The notes beneath the pieces are model-generated. The model saw nothing but the letters and a program-made list of their open reading frames with translations, was not told where the DNA came from and ran no database searches. Below are positions 1 through 9,062 of a stretch of DNA of 33,824 nt, piece by piece (the first letter of the stretch is position 1; each line of letters begins with the position of its first letter). Made by a program: the position numbers and the translations under genes. Source of the DNA: an uncultured Prochlorococcus sp. (lineage in GTDB: Bacteria > Cyanobacteriota > Cyanobacteriia > PCC-6307 > Cyanobiaceae); the NCBI GenBank assembly GCA_902574425.1, contig CACGNA010000011.1:1-33824 (forward strand), read 5' to 3'.

Positions 1-713
1 GTTTTTGCATTAATTTTATTTTGATTTATATATTCTGCAAGATTCCTTTGATGACAAAAGGGGGTTGGATAAGTGCTGGTATTTTAGGAACAATTTTGTG
101 GGGATGTTTGTCCTGGCAGGGATGGATGTCAGTTGTAATTTATTTATTATTTGGCTCTCTAGTTACCAAAATAGGTTTTAAATTTAAGAAAGAACAAGGA
201 ATAGCCGAAAAAAGAGGTGGTATAAGAGGCCCTGAAAATGTATGGGGCTCAGCAGCCACAGGATTATTTCTTGCGATGATGACCAAATTTAATGCTGCTA
301 ACGTACTTTTGTTTGAAATAGGTTTTGCTGCAAGTTTTGCTGCAAAGTTGGCGGATACTTTTGGTAGTGAAATTGGAAAAAGGTTTGGGAAAGATACATA
401 TTTAATTACTTCACTTAAAAAGGTTGAGAGAGGAACTGAAGGCGGAATAAGTTTAGAAGGAACATTAGCTAGTGTCTTAGGATCAATATTTATGACTTAT
501 ATAATGCTTAGACTATCAATTATTTCTACAAAATCCCAATTCATAATTGTTTCACTCTCGGGATTTTTGGCAACACTTTCTGAAAGTATTATTGGTGCTA
601 AATTTCAAAATAAATATAAATTAAGTAATGAAATGGTAAATGCTATTCAGACAAGTATTGCTTCTGTTTTTGCAATCTTTGCTCTTATTTTATATTCATA
701 TTTTTTAAATTAA
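1..713 (+). CDS. DUF92 / TIGR00297 family membrane protein (5' end outside window)
   Basis: Integral membrane protein of the DUF92 (TIGR00297) family, whose biochemical role in cyanobacteria is not settled; plant relatives have been linked to phytyl-phosphate kinase activity. Hydrophobic spans alternate with a conserved hydrophilic core around KRGGIRGPENVWGSAATG and the family-typical KLADTFGSEIGKRFGK, then TEGGISLEGTLAS. The reading frame stays open without a stop to the window edge (residues FCINFILIYIFCK precede MTKGG), so the true start lies upstream. The TTG at 21 and the ATG at 51 are only internal candidates. It ends 16 bases before the stop of a convergent hydrolase gene. Family assignment is firm; function is not. 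Confidence 0.85.
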   Translation, partial: FCINFILIYIFCKIPLMTKGGWISAGILGTILWGCLSWQGWMSVVIYLLFGSLVTKIGFKFKKEQGIAEKRGGIRGPENVWGSAATGLFLAMMTKFNAANVLLFEIGFAASFAAKLADTFGSEIGKRFGKDTYLITSLKKVERGTEGGISLEGTLASVLGSIFMTYIMLRLSIISTKSQFIIVSLSGFLATLSESIIGAKFQNKYKLSNEMVNAIQTSIASVFAIFALILYSYFLN

Positions 714-729
714 AAATATTTGGAAAGAA

Positions 730-1374
730 TTAGGATTCCTTCCATTTTGTAAGAATCTCCCAGCTCTTAAGTCTTTGAAAAATCCAGAAATGACCTTCGG
801 AATTTAGGTGAATTCCATCATACGTAATCCAATTTTTACTCCTTTTATCACAGTACATTTCTCTAAAAGTAGGTAGAAATGGGACATTCTGATTGAGGCA
901 TACTTCCTCCATTCGCCTTTCATAAGAATTACAAAAATCATTTGAGTACCATAGACATCCTGCGAACGGCATTTTGCTTTCGTCAACCGGTGTCAGACCA
1001 ATTACAAAGACATTTGTTTGAGATTTCATTTCATTAATTAGTCTCTCTAATCCATATTCAAATCCATCTATATCTAATTGATGTCTTCCGTTTTTCTGAC
1101 CAATTGCTGCAGTGTCGTTAAGACCAACATTTAGCAGGATTGCTTTAGGTTTATTCCTTCTCGTTTCACCTCTAGAGGACCACTCTTCTTCCCATCTAGA
1201 TGAAACTTTTTCTATCCCATCTCCCCTAACGCCAAGTTGATAAATAACTGGCCCATTGTGGTTATTGCACCAATCTTTTCGTAGCCTCTCGCACCATCCG
1301 CCACCTTCATTATCTCCCCATCCATAAACTGAGCTATCTCCAATTACAACTAGCTGTTTTGGTAAACTAATCAC
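730..1374 (-). CDS. SGNH/GDSL-family hydrolase (lipase/esterase-like)
   Basis: Predicted serine esterase of the SGNH hydrolase superfamily, which cleaves acyl or acetyl esters; the substrate cannot be told. All four SGNH blocks are visible: VVIGDSSVYGWGD near residue 10 (nucleophile Ser after GD), a Gly in the QLGVRGDG block, GLND with its Asn near residue 85, and DGIHLNSEGH near residue 190 carrying the Asp-x-x-His pair. There is no signal peptide, so it is probably cytoplasmic. Start is GTG at 1374, as no closer ATG precedes the GDS block. It is convergent with the DUF92 gene and separated by about 48 bases from the downstream permease ORF. Confidence 0.82.
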   Translation of the reverse strand: MISLPKQLVVIGDSSVYGWGDNEGGGWCERLRKDWCNNHNGPVIYQLGVRGDGIEKVSSRWEEEWSSRGETRRNKPKAILLNVGLNDTAAIGQKNGRHQLDIDGFEYGLERLINEMKSQTNVFVIGLTPVDESKMPFAGCLWYSNDFCNSYERRMEEVCLNQNVPFLPTFREMYCDKRSKNWITYDGIHLNSEGHFWIFQRLKSWEILTKWKES

Positions 1375-1422
1375 TATAACCGGAAAAAATAATTACTTGA
1401 TTAAACAAAATATTCTTACAAA

Positions 1423-2130
1423 TCAAGTTAAACTATTTTTGATTTTACCATTAATTAATTCGCCTAATATTGCGATGGAGCTATAAGCTATCAAAACTAT
1501 GGTAACTTCTTGCCATGCGAAGGAACTTATTGATTCTTGCAATTGCCAACCAAGACCAACACTTCCAATAACCCCAACAATTGCAGTTTCTCTAATAATT
1601 ATGTCAGATCTATAAGCGCAATATGCTAAATAACTTTTTGCTTGTTGAGAAAATAAACCTAAAAGCCAACTAGTCTTTTTTGAGATTCCTAAAGATTTCA
1701 TTGCGATATAATTTCTCTTGTCTTGGCTATCTAGGTTTGTGAAAAGTAGTTTGCTTGTAATGCCAGCGTTATGAAGACCTAGTGTTAAAGCTGCTAAAGA
1801 TAAAGAAGGATTATTAAAAGTTAATAGAGTTAGAAGTATTACAGGTGTAGGTATTAAACGAAATAAAAATGCAAAAATTTTTATAAGAATTTTAGAAGTA
1901 TTGTTGTTAAAAAATCCTATTACTAATGGAGGTAAACTAATTGCAATTCCTGTCGATAAAAGACTTAAAATTATTGTTTCCAATATAAGTTTTAATAAAT
2001 CAAATAATCCTAAATCTGAGCTTGATTTAAATAGAGAAGTAACAGAATTAAAATTTTCAAAATTATTATTAAAAACAAAATAAATAAAATATGAAAAAGA
2101 AAGTAAGATTGTTATAAAAAAAAACTGCAA
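1423..2130 (-). CDS. phnE: Phosphonate/phosphite-type ABC transporter permease, C-terminal half (frameshifted)
   Basis: Inner-membrane permease domain of the PhnE type (binding-protein-dependent transport family), with about five to six hydrophobic spans and a cytoplasmic-loop segment around AMKSLGISKKTSW. The reading frame opens at a TTG at 2130 with no Shine-Dalgarno, inside the 3' end of the preceding permease ORF (62-base overlap). Removing one base from the A9 run at 2116-2124 joins the two ORFs smoothly (AVFF-ITILLSFSY), giving one protein of roughly 500 residues with two permease domains. I infer that this is the second half of a fused PhnE, split by a real frameshift, slippage or a sequencing error. 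Confidence 0.78.
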   Translation of the reverse strand: MQFFFITILLSFSYFIYFVFNNNFENFNSVTSLFKSSSDLGLFDLLKLILETIILSLLSTGIAISLPPLVIGFFNNNTSKILIKIFAFLFRLIPTPVILLTLLTFNNPSLSLAALTLGLHNAGITSKLLFTNLDSQDKRNYIAMKSLGISKKTSWLLGLFSQQAKSYLAYCAYRSDIIIRETAIVGVIGSVGLGWQLQESISSFAWQEVTIVLIAYSSIAILGELINGKIKNSLT

Positions 2131-2929
2131 TAAAAAATATAGATAGGATTTTATTTGTATGGTTAAATTTTATATTTTTGAATATTAATCCAGAAAGAAT
2201 TATCAAAATTGCTAAGGACCATAAATAAGTCCATAACTCTCTAAAATTCAAAGTTTGGAAAGATAAAAAAATACTAGTGCCTATTCCTCCAATCCCAAAA
2301 AGTCCTAAAATTACCGTACTTCTTATTGAACATTCTAATCGATATAAACCAAAGTTTTTAAATGTATTTATTACTGGATTCCATATTAAAGTTATTAAAG
2401 AAGAAAATTTAGGTGCATTTATTTGGTTGATAGATTCCAAACTTTTGTCGTCAATAGTTTCTAATTGTTCAGCAAAGACTTTTGAATTTACAGCAATATA
2501 AGGAATACATATAGCTATTATTCCTATTGAAAAATTTATGCCATATATATGCATTAATATTATTCCCCAAACTACTTCATGAATAGATCTAATTATTGTT
2601 AGAAAAAACCTTATTATGCTGTAGAAAAAATTTGGAATATTAAAGATTTTATAAAAAATATTTGAGGATAATATTCCAAAAATTGCTCCAAAAATAATAC
2701 TTACTAACCAACTAGAAAAACCAATTAAGATAGTTTCATTTAATCGATTAATTACGGTAATAATAATTTCATTATCGATCTTGGGATTAAATGCAGAAAT
2801 TAAGAATTCTTGGAATAAATTAAATCCTCCAAAATGTAAGTTGGTTATTAATTGATACCCTAGAGGTATGAAAACCAAAATTGGAAGAAAAGATAATGAG
2901 GTATAGTTTAATTTTAATTTATTCAACAA
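2069..2929 (-). CDS. phnE: Phosphonate/phosphite-type ABC transporter permease, N-terminal half
   Basis: First permease domain of the PhnE-type importer. It has several membrane spans and the segment EVVWGIILMHIYGINFSIGIIAICIPY typical of PhnE proteins. It starts at 2929, one base after the stop of the ATPase gene (2931), so the two are translated as one operon. The last about 15 residues (YNNLTFFFIFYLFCF) lie after the A9 homopolymer and are probably out-of-frame read-through. See the other half at 1423-2130. The partners are PhnC and PhnD upstream. The substrate is phosphonate or phosphite by family only; no lyase or phosphite dehydrogenase gene is present in the window. Confidence 0.8.
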   Translation of the reverse strand: MLNKLKLNYTSLSFLPILVFIPLGYQLITNLHFGGFNLFQEFLISAFNPKIDNEIIITVINRLNETILIGFSSWLVSIIFGAIFGILSSNIFYKIFNIPNFFYSIIRFFLTIIRSIHEVVWGIILMHIYGINFSIGIIAICIPYIAVNSKVFAEQLETIDDKSLESINQINAPKFSSLITLIWNPVINTFKNFGLYRLECSIRSTVILGLFGIGGIGTSIFLSFQTLNFRELWTYLWSLAILIILSGLIFKNIKFNHTNKILSIFFIAVFFYNNLTFFFIFYLFCF

Positions 2930-2930
2930 A

Positions 2931-3668
2931 TTAATATATTTTGTCTAAATGAAGCTTCTTTAAGTTAGTTCTTTTAATATTGAAAAGAATTTTACCATCC
3001 CTTATTCCAATAACTTTATCAAAATCGTTCAGCAAATCTAATCTATGTAATGCAACGAATGTTGTCTTTGGGGATTTTAAATTGTTTTTATCAATATTTT
3101 CTAGCAGTAGGTTTTTAATTCTTTTTATCAATTTGGGATCCAAATTATTAAAAGGCTCATCTGCAAATAATATATTTGACCCTTGAATTAATGATCTAGC
3201 TATAGCCACCCTTTGTTTTTGCCCCCCAGATAGTTTTCTGATTTTTTTGTCGTAAATAGAGTTATGAAGTCTACATAATTGCATATATTTATGAGCCTTC
3301 TTAAAAGAACTTATATTTAGCAAATTTTTAAAGGCGAAATAAAGATTTTTTTCCGCTAGGAGTCCACAATTAACATTTTGTTCTGCTGAGAGATCTTCTA
3401 TTAATCTTAAATCTTGCCAAATAGTTGTGATCTTGCATTTTTGCTTTCTATCTAATTCCTCGAAACTTTTATTGAATAATTTAACCTCACCTTGAGTTGG
3501 CTTGATAGTGCCATTAAGCACTGATATAAGAGTAGTTTTTCCTGAACCGCTTTTACCTAAAAGTGCAATTTTCTCCCCTGAATTGATTTTTAAATTTACT
3601 TTATTTAGAATCATATTATTTTCGTATTTATAAGATATATTTTTTAATTCTAAGAGAGTATTATTCAT
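2931..3668 (-). CDS. phnC: Phosphonate/phosphite-type ABC transporter ATP-binding protein
   Basis: ATPase that powers the Phn-type importer at the inner face of the plasma membrane. It shows Walker A LLGKSGSGKTT (residues about 36-46), a Q-loop at IWQDLRL, signature LSGGQKQRVAIAR (about 144-156) and Walker B NILFADEPF, followed by a switch His in VALHRLD. At 245 aa it is normal length for PhnC. It overlaps phnD by 4 bases (ATGA) and abuts the permease, so phnD-phnC-phnE form one coupled operon on the minus strand. Confidence 0.88.
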   Translation of the reverse strand: MNNTLLELKNISYKYENNMILNKVNLKINSGEKIALLGKSGSGKTTLISVLNGTIKPTQGEVKLFNKSFEELDRKQKCKITTIWQDLRLIEDLSAEQNVNCGLLAEKNLYFAFKNLLNISSFKKAHKYMQLCRLHNSIYDKKIRKLSGGQKQRVAIARSLIQGSNILFADEPFNNLDPKLIKRIKNLLLENIDKNNLKSPKTTFVALHRLDLLNDFDKVIGIRDGKILFNIKRTNLKKLHLDKIY

Positions 3669-4558
3669 CTAATTTTATTTAATTTCCTCCCGATTTCCTC
3701 TATATTTTTATAATGTTTTGCTTCTGCATTAATAAATCTTTTTGCATTGAACATATCTAATATCTTTTTATGTGATTTTTTATTTATATCTAAATTTAGA
3801 ATTACTGATTTAAGTTGTTTGGTAAACCCTTCCCCGAATCTATTTTCAAGATCCCCTTGAGCTACCCAATGATAGTCAAAATATTCTGGGGTAATCCAGA
3901 ATAATTCTAAATTATTTGTTCTTTTGGGATTGTTTTTAAGATTGTTTTCCCAAACTTGTTTATTTAAAGCTCCAGCATCAAATGCCCCACTATTAACTAA
4001 AGCTATTGTGGCATCATGACTCCCACTAAACCCTGCTTTTTTACCTTTAAAGTGTTTGATCTCTAACCCTGCTTGATTTAAGAAATATTCTGGCATTAAT
4101 CTTCCGGAAGTTGAGTTTTCAGAGCCAAAAGTAAATCTTAAATTCTTGAGTTTTTTAAGTCCTTTAATGTTTGAAATTGAGTTAATTTCTAAATTTTTGT
4201 TTACTATAAAAACACTTTTAAATTCCTTATCGATGTCTCTTTGAGCTATGACAATTGAATTAGGAGTTTGTAATCTTGCCTGAACTCCTGATAAACCGCC
4301 AAACCAAACTAAATCTAAATCTTTAGTTCTAAATCCAGTGACTGCTGCAACATAATTAATAACAGGAATGTATTTAACTTCTACATCGAGTTGTTTGGAT
4401 AATTCTTTTGAAAATAAATTAAATCTTTTGTCCAAAACATCTTGGTTTTGATCAGGTATTGCTCCAACTTTTAAAACTTTGGGATTTGAAAATACAGGTG
4501 ATGAAAAAATAGAAAATAATAAAGATGAACTTAGTAATAAATTTTTAAAATTAAACAT
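3665..4558 (-). CDS. phnD: Phosphonate/phosphite-type ABC transporter substrate-binding protein
   Basis: Periplasmic solute-binding protein that delivers ligand to the PhnE permease. The first about 24 residues (FKNLLLSSSLLFSIFSSPVFS) form a secretion signal, and mature sequence starts near NPKVLKVGAIPDQ. PhnD-family features follow: the VGAIPDQNQD opening, DLVWFGGLSG, and the ligand-pocket segment FGSENSTSGRL. From published work on Prochlorococcus PhnD1/PtxB proteins, such binders can prefer phosphite or methylphosphonate over larger phosphonates, and the sequence alone does not decide which. It is first in the operon, 14 bases after the aminotransferase gene, so it may share that gene's transcript. 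Confidence 0.87.
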   Translation of the reverse strand: MFNFKNLLLSSSLLFSIFSSPVFSNPKVLKVGAIPDQNQDVLDKRFNLFSKELSKQLDVEVKYIPVINYVAAVTGFRTKDLDLVWFGGLSGVQARLQTPNSIVIAQRDIDKEFKSVFIVNKNLEINSISNIKGLKKLKNLRFTFGSENSTSGRLMPEYFLNQAGLEIKHFKGKKAGFSGSHDATIALVNSGAFDAGALNKQVWENNLKNNPKRTNNLELFWITPEYFDYHWVAQGDLENRFGEGFTKQLKSVILNLDINKKSHKKILDMFNAKRFINAEAKHYKNIEEIGRKLNKIR

Positions 4559-4571
4559 TTTTTAGTTTAAA

Positions 4572-5750
4572 TTAATAATATTTAGAAATTGCTTCTTGGA
4601 GCCTATTTAGCCCATCTTTAATTTTAGCTTCTGAGGCTGCACAAGAAATTCTAATACATTCATCAACCCCAAAAGCTTTTCCAGGTACAACAACTAATCC
4701 ATAATCTTGAAGAACTTTTTTGCAAAAATCAACAGAAGTAATTGAGGAGTCGGGTAATCTTGGAAATGCGTAAAATGCGCCGTTAGGTTCTTGAATATAA
4801 ATCCCATTTATATTTTTAAGGCCCTCATAGAGAAGACTTCTTCTTTGATCATAATGACTATTAATCGTTGAGAAAAACTCATTATTTATTTTTAAAGCCT
4901 CCAAAGCACCTTTTTGAACAAAAGAACAAACATTACTTGTACTTTGACTTTGTAATGCTGAGGATGCTTTGATCACATCTTTGGCCCCTACTAAATAACC
5001 TATTCTCCAGCCAGTCATTGCCCATCCTTTTGCAAACCCATTTATTATAAAAATTCTCTCTTTTAAGTCATTTGCTAATGTAGATAAACTGTAGTGATTA
5101 AATTCTTTTTTTAGTATTAGTTCGTAAATCTCATCAGAAAGAATATTGATATTTGGATTTTCTCTGGCTATTTCAGCAATTTGCAATAACTCTTCCTTTG
5201 ACATTACTCTCCCAGTCGGGTTATTAGGAGAATTAATAATTATAAATTTAGTTTTTGAGGAGATTTTAGACTCCAAATCTTTTATATCTATTTTAAATCC
5301 ATCTTCAGCAGAAGAATTTGTAATGATTGGCTTTCCACCAGCCAACCTAACCATCTGGGGATAACTTAGCCAGTATGGAGCAGGTATGATAACCTCGTCT
5401 CCATCATTTAATAAAACCTGGAAAAGATTATATATTGCTTGTTTAGCTCCATTTGTGACCATTACATTTTCAAATTCAATATTTAAATTGTTTTGAATTT
5501 GAAGTTTATTTGCAATTGCTTTTCGGAGATCTAAATTTCCCGCTGCAGGACCGTATTTTGTAAATCCATCAAATATAGCTTTACTTGTGGCTTCTATAAC
5601 TTCTTTTGGGGCATTAAAATCAGGTTCCCCAGCACTTAAATTGCAAATATCTACTCCCTCTGTAGCTAATTGATTCGCTTTGGCGCTTATCTGGAGTGTA
5701 AGAGAAGGCTCAATAGAAAGTGCCCGCTTAGATAAATTTACTTTACTCAT
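4572..5750 (-). CDS. aspC: Class I/II aminotransferase (aspartate aminotransferase-like), PLP-dependent
   Basis: PLP-dependent transaminase, most like the bacterial aspartate (or aspartate/prephenate) aminotransferases that link glutamate and oxaloacetate pools. It shows the substrate-side ICNLSAGEPDF, VTNGAKQAIYNLF, NSPNNPTGRV, the PLP-ring Asp in LSDEIYE, the Schiff-base Lys in INGFAKGWAMTGWRIGY, and the carboxylate Arg near ECIRISCA. The ATG at 5750 (MSKVNLSKRAL) is chosen over a TTG six codons upstream because the family begins here. About 392 aa is normal. It may be cotranscribed with phnDCE immediately downstream, although the functions are unrelated. Confidence 0.88.
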   Translation of the reverse strand: MSKVNLSKRALSIEPSLTLQISAKANQLATEGVDICNLSAGEPDFNAPKEVIEATSKAIFDGFTKYGPAAGNLDLRKAIANKLQIQNNLNIEFENVMVTNGAKQAIYNLFQVLLNDGDEVIIPAPYWLSYPQMVRLAGGKPIITNSSAEDGFKIDIKDLESKISSKTKFIIINSPNNPTGRVMSKEELLQIAEIARENPNINILSDEIYELILKKEFNHYSLSTLANDLKERIFIINGFAKGWAMTGWRIGYLVGAKDVIKASSALQSQSTSNVCSFVQKGALEALKINNEFFSTINSHYDQRRSLLYEGLKNINGIYIQEPNGAFYAFPRLPDSSITSVDFCKKVLQDYGLVVVPGKAFGVDECIRISCAASEAKIKDGLNRLQEAISKYY

Positions 5751-5911
5751 TGATTTATAGCTTTTCAAATATGACTTTTAATAATGACAAATGCATAAAT
5801 TAAGATTAAGTAAAAGTATCATAAAATGGTTTAATTTAGTTTATTTTCTTAATTTATTTTATTTTCATGTTTTCACTTCTTAAGATAAAAAATATTTAAA
5901 TTTTATTTTCG

Positions 5912-6415
5912 GTGAAAAGGTTAGTTATTGGAAGAGGAAGTGTATTTGCGGATTTATTAATAATTGGTGAAGCCCCTGGAGCACAGGAAGACTTAGAGGG
6001 AAAACCTTATGTAGGCAAATCTGGTAACTTATTAAACGAATTGTTGAAAAAAGCTAGGATTGATTACAAGGAAGATGTTTATTTTTGTAATGTAATTAAA
6101 TGTCGGCCACCAAAAAATAGAAAACCTACTTCCAGAGAAATTAATATTCATAAACCTTGGTTATTACAGCAAATAAAACTTGTTGATCCGAAATTTATAG
6201 TACTTACTGGTTCGACTGCTATGAGAGCAATTTTAGAAGTGAAAGATCCTATAAGTAATCTAAGAGGTCAATGGATTAAAAAAGATGGGAGAGAAATTAT
6301 GGTGATTTTTCATCCATCTTATTTGATGAGATTTCCTTCAAAAGAAATCAATAAACCTTATCATCTGACTTTAAAAGACCTAGAGAATGTGAGTAGTAAA
6401 CTATATGCCTTATAA
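5912..6415 (+). CDS. Uracil-DNA glycosylase, family 4-like, with reduced Fe-S ligand set
   Basis: Base-excision-repair glycosylase that removes uracil from DNA. Motif A GEAPG (residues 19-23) with the following QED, the KPYVGKSG block, CRPPKNR (64-70) and the C-terminal HPSYLMR are all clear family-4 signatures. Family 4 normally has an N-terminal CxxC about 15 residues before motif A and a fourth Cys in a CxPWL block. Here the ORF starts at a GTG with KRLVIGRG, an in-frame stop at 5897-5899 closes it upstream, and the CxPWL position reads H80-K-P-W. Only C64 plus an extra C59 remain. Either the cluster is lost or rebuilt, or the N-terminus has decayed. Downstream ispG follows after 34 bases. 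Confidence 0.8.
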   Translation: MKRLVIGRGSVFADLLIIGEAPGAQEDLEGKPYVGKSGNLLNELLKKARIDYKEDVYFCNVIKCRPPKNRKPTSREINIHKPWLLQQIKLVDPKFIVLTGSTAMRAILEVKDPISNLRGQWIKKDGREIMVIFHPSYLMRFPSKEINKPYHLTLKDLENVSSKLYAL

Positions 6416-6449
6416 TTTAGTCAATCCTTTTTGAATATCAAGAATTTTA

Positions 6450-7667
6450 ATGTCATTAACTCAATCAAAAGAGGTTAATAGTCTCTCCAAAAGATATTCA
6501 ACTCATATTGAGAGGAGGGTAACTAGAACAGTAATGGTTGGTGATATAGCTATTGGAAGTGATTATCCAGTAAGAGTTCAATCCATGATAAATGAAGATA
6601 CTATGGATGTCGAAAATTCTTACTTTGCTATCAAAAGGCTACATGATGTAGGTTGTGAAATAGTTAGATTAACTGTTCCTTCCTTAGCACATGCAAAAGC
6701 CGTAGGTGATATAAAAGAAAAATTATTAGAAAATAATATCAACATTCCCTTGGTAGCTGATGTTCATCATAATGGCATGAGAATTGCAATGGAGGTTGCA
6801 AAACATGTTGATAAAGTAAGAATTAATCCTGGATTGTTTGTATTTGAGAAATCAGACCCTACAAGAACTGAATATACAGATGAGGAATTTGAAACTATTA
6901 AACAAACAATACTTAAAAGATTTACCCCTTTAGTAGAAGTTTTAAAGACTGAAAACAAAGCTCTAAGGATTGGAGTTAATCATGGATCTCTATCTGAGAG
7001 AATGCTTTTTACTTATGGAGATACTCCATTGGGAATGACAGAATCTGCGATGGAGTTTGTCAAAATTTGTGATGAGCTTGATTTTCATAACATAATTATT
7101 TCTATGAAAGCTTCCAGGGCCCCAGTCATGATGGCAGCTTACAGGATGATTGCAGATAGACTTGACTCAGAAGGATATAATTATCCACTGCATTTAGGAG
7201 TGACGGAAGCTGGTGATGGTGATTATGGAAGGATTAAAAGTACTGCCGGAATCGGAACTCTTTTAGCAGAGGGATTAGGAGATACTATTAGGGTTTCTTT
7301 AACAGAAGCCCCAGAGAAGGAAATCCCAGTTTGCTATTCAATTTTGCAATCTTTAGGATTAAGAAAAACGATGGTTGAATACATCAGTTGCCCTAGTTGT
7401 GGGAGAACACTTTTCAATCTAGAAGAAGTCGTAGACAAAGTTAGGAAAGCTACTTCACATTTGACTGGTTTAGATATTGCAATAATGGGATGTATCGTAA
7501 ATGGGCCAGGAGAAATGGCAGATGCTGATTATGGTTATGTTGGGAAAGGTAAAGGAACTATTGCTTTATATAGAAGGAAAGAAGAGATAAGAAGAGTACC
7601 TGAAGATGAGGGAGTTAATGCTTTAATTCAACTTATCAAGGATGATGGAAAGTGGATTGAACCTTAA
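6450..7667 (+). CDS. ispG: 4-hydroxy-3-methylbut-2-enyl diphosphate synthase (IspG/GcpE)
   Basis: Iron-sulfur enzyme of the MEP pathway. It converts MEcPP to HMBPP for carotenoid, phytol and quinone precursors, in cyanobacteria with ferredoxin as electron donor. The TIM-barrel part holds [14 protein letters not shown] and [14 protein letters not shown] near the N-terminus and [13 protein letters not shown] in the middle. The C-terminal cluster domain shows [15 protein letters not shown] and [21 protein letters not shown], giving the three cluster Cys. At 405 aa it is the expected length for the short (non-plant) type. ATG start at 6450. Confidence 0.95.
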   Translation: MSLTQSKEVNSLSKRYSTHIERRVTRTVMVGDIAIGSDYPVRVQSMINEDTMDVENSYFAIKRLHDVGCEIVRLTVPSLAHAKAVGDIKEKLLENNINIPLVADVHHNGMRIAMEVAKHVDKVRINPGLFVFEKSDPTRTEYTDEEFETIKQTILKRFTPLVEVLKTENKALRIGVNHGSLSERMLFTYGDTPLGMTESAMEFVKICDELDFHNIIISMKASRAPVMMAAYRMIADRLDSEGYNYPLHLGVTEAGDGDYGRIKSTAGIGTLLAEGLGDTIRVSLTEAPEKEIPVCYSILQSLGLRKTMVEYISCPSCGRTLFNLEEVVDKVRKATSHLTGLDIAIMGCIVNGPGEMADADYGYVGKGKGTIALYRRKEEIRRVPEDEGVNALIQLIKDDGKWIEP

Positions 7668-7681
7668 GGAGTTGTCAAGGT

Positions 7682-7710
7682 TTGAAATTTTAAATATTTT
7701 TTTTTATAAT
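7682..7710 (+). promoter_or_regulatory. Sigma70-type promoter for the protease gene
   Basis: TTGAAA at 7682-7687 and a perfect TATAAT at 7705-7710 are separated by exactly 17 bases in the gap between ispG and the protease. The predicted transcript start near 7717 gives a leader of about 25 bases before the TTG start at 7743, which supports that unusual start codon. Confidence 0.6.
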
Positions 7711-7742
7711 ATAGAAAAATTGATTCTTTAAAAATAAGAAAA

Positions 7743-9062
7743 TTGCTTAGAAAAAAATTTATTATATTATTTGCGACAACCTTTTCTGGGATGTTTTTTA
7801 ATAATTTTGCAGAAGCAACAGTTTTAAATAATAGTTATAAAGAAGTAATTGATCATGTTTGGCAAATTGTATATAGAGATTTTCTTGATTCAAGCGGTAA
7901 ATTTCAAAAGTCTAATTGGATTAAGCTAAGAAAAGAAGTTTTATCAAAAACATATTCAGACAGCAATGAAGCATATGATTCGATTAGAGATATGCTCTCT
8001 AAGTTAGATGATTCTTATACAAGATTTTTAGAACCTAAGGAATTTAATCAAATGAGAATTGATACCTCTGGTGAATTAACTGGAGTTGGTATCCAAATAG
8101 TTAAAGATAAAGAATCTGATGATTTAATAATTATTTCTCCCATAGAGGGCACTCCTGCATTTGATGCTGGAATTAAAGCTAGAGATAAAATATTATCTAT
8201 AGATGATATTTCTACTGAAGGCATGAATATAGAGGAGGCCGTGAAATTAATAAGAGGAGAAAGAGGTACTAAAGTAAAGCTTGAAATTCTTAGAGGTTCT
8301 AAATCTTTTTTTAAGATTTTATCAAGAGAAAAGATTGAAATAAAATCTGTATCAAGTAAAGTCAATCAATCCAAAAACGGTTTATTAATTGGCTATGTGA
8401 GAATTAAACAATTTAATGCAAATGCATCAAAAGAGACTAGAGATGCTATTAAAGATTTAGAAACAAGAAAAGTTGCAGGATATGTTCTTGACTTGAGAAG
8501 TAATCCAGGAGGCTTATTAGAATCAAGCATTGATATCTCAAGGCACTTCATTAATAAAGGAGTAATAGTAAGTACAGTCAGTAAAGATGGTTTAAAAGAA
8601 ACAAAAAGAGGAAACGGTAAAGCTCTAACAAAAAAGCCCTTAGTGGTCTTAGTTAATGAGGGTTCTGCTAGTGCTAGCGAAATAGTTTCTGGTGCAATAA
8701 AAGATAACAAAAGAGGAAAATTAGTTGGGAAGAAAACGTTTGGTAAAGGTCTAGTTCAATCTATGAGAACACTAGTTGATGGTTCAGGTTTAACTGTTAC
8801 AGTCGCTAAGTATTTAACTCCCAACGGCACTGATATAAACAAATCTGGAATTATTCCTGACATAGAAGTGAAAATGAATATCAACCCTATTCTCCAAAGA
8901 GAGATTGGAACTAGAAAAGATAAACAATATAGAGCTGGTGAAAAAGAGCTAATAAATATAATTAATAGAAAGAATCAGATAAGTGAATTTAAGCCTAGCA
9001 CTACAAACCTTAATGCATTCCTAAAAATTAATAAGGAAGATAAAGTGTTTTCATTTAATTAA
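7743..9062 (+). CDS. C-terminal processing peptidase, S41 family (CtpA/Prc-like)
   Basis: Serine protease that trims C-termini of exported proteins; one cyanobacterial member matures photosystem II D1 in the lumen, and genomes often carry several paralogs. The order is signal peptide (residues 1-25, ending near FAEA), N-terminal helical region with DDSYTRFL, a PDZ domain (GELTGVGIQI to about 200), then the catalytic core. NEGSASASEIVSGA holds the nucleophile Ser, and GKKTFGKGLVQ holds the general-base Lys. It starts with TTG at 7743, and no ATG exists before the hydrophobic segment. It converges with nadA with a 4-base overlap. Whether it is the D1 protease itself is not decidable here. Confidence 0.88.
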   Translation: MLRKKFIILFATTFSGMFFNNFAEATVLNNSYKEVIDHVWQIVYRDFLDSSGKFQKSNWIKLRKEVLSKTYSDSNEAYDSIRDMLSKLDDSYTRFLEPKEFNQMRIDTSGELTGVGIQIVKDKESDDLIIISPIEGTPAFDAGIKARDKILSIDDISTEGMNIEEAVKLIRGERGTKVKLEILRGSKSFFKILSREKIEIKSVSSKVNQSKNGLLIGYVRIKQFNANASKETRDAIKDLETRKVAGYVLDLRSNPGGLLESSIDISRHFINKGVIVSTVSKDGLKETKRGNGKALTKKPLVVLVNEGSASASEIVSGAIKDNKRGKLVGKKTFGKGLVQSMRTLVDGSGLTVTVAKYLTPNGTDINKSGIIPDIEVKMNINPILQREIGTRKDKQYRAGEKELINIINRKNQISEFKPSTTNLNAFLKINKEDKVFSFN

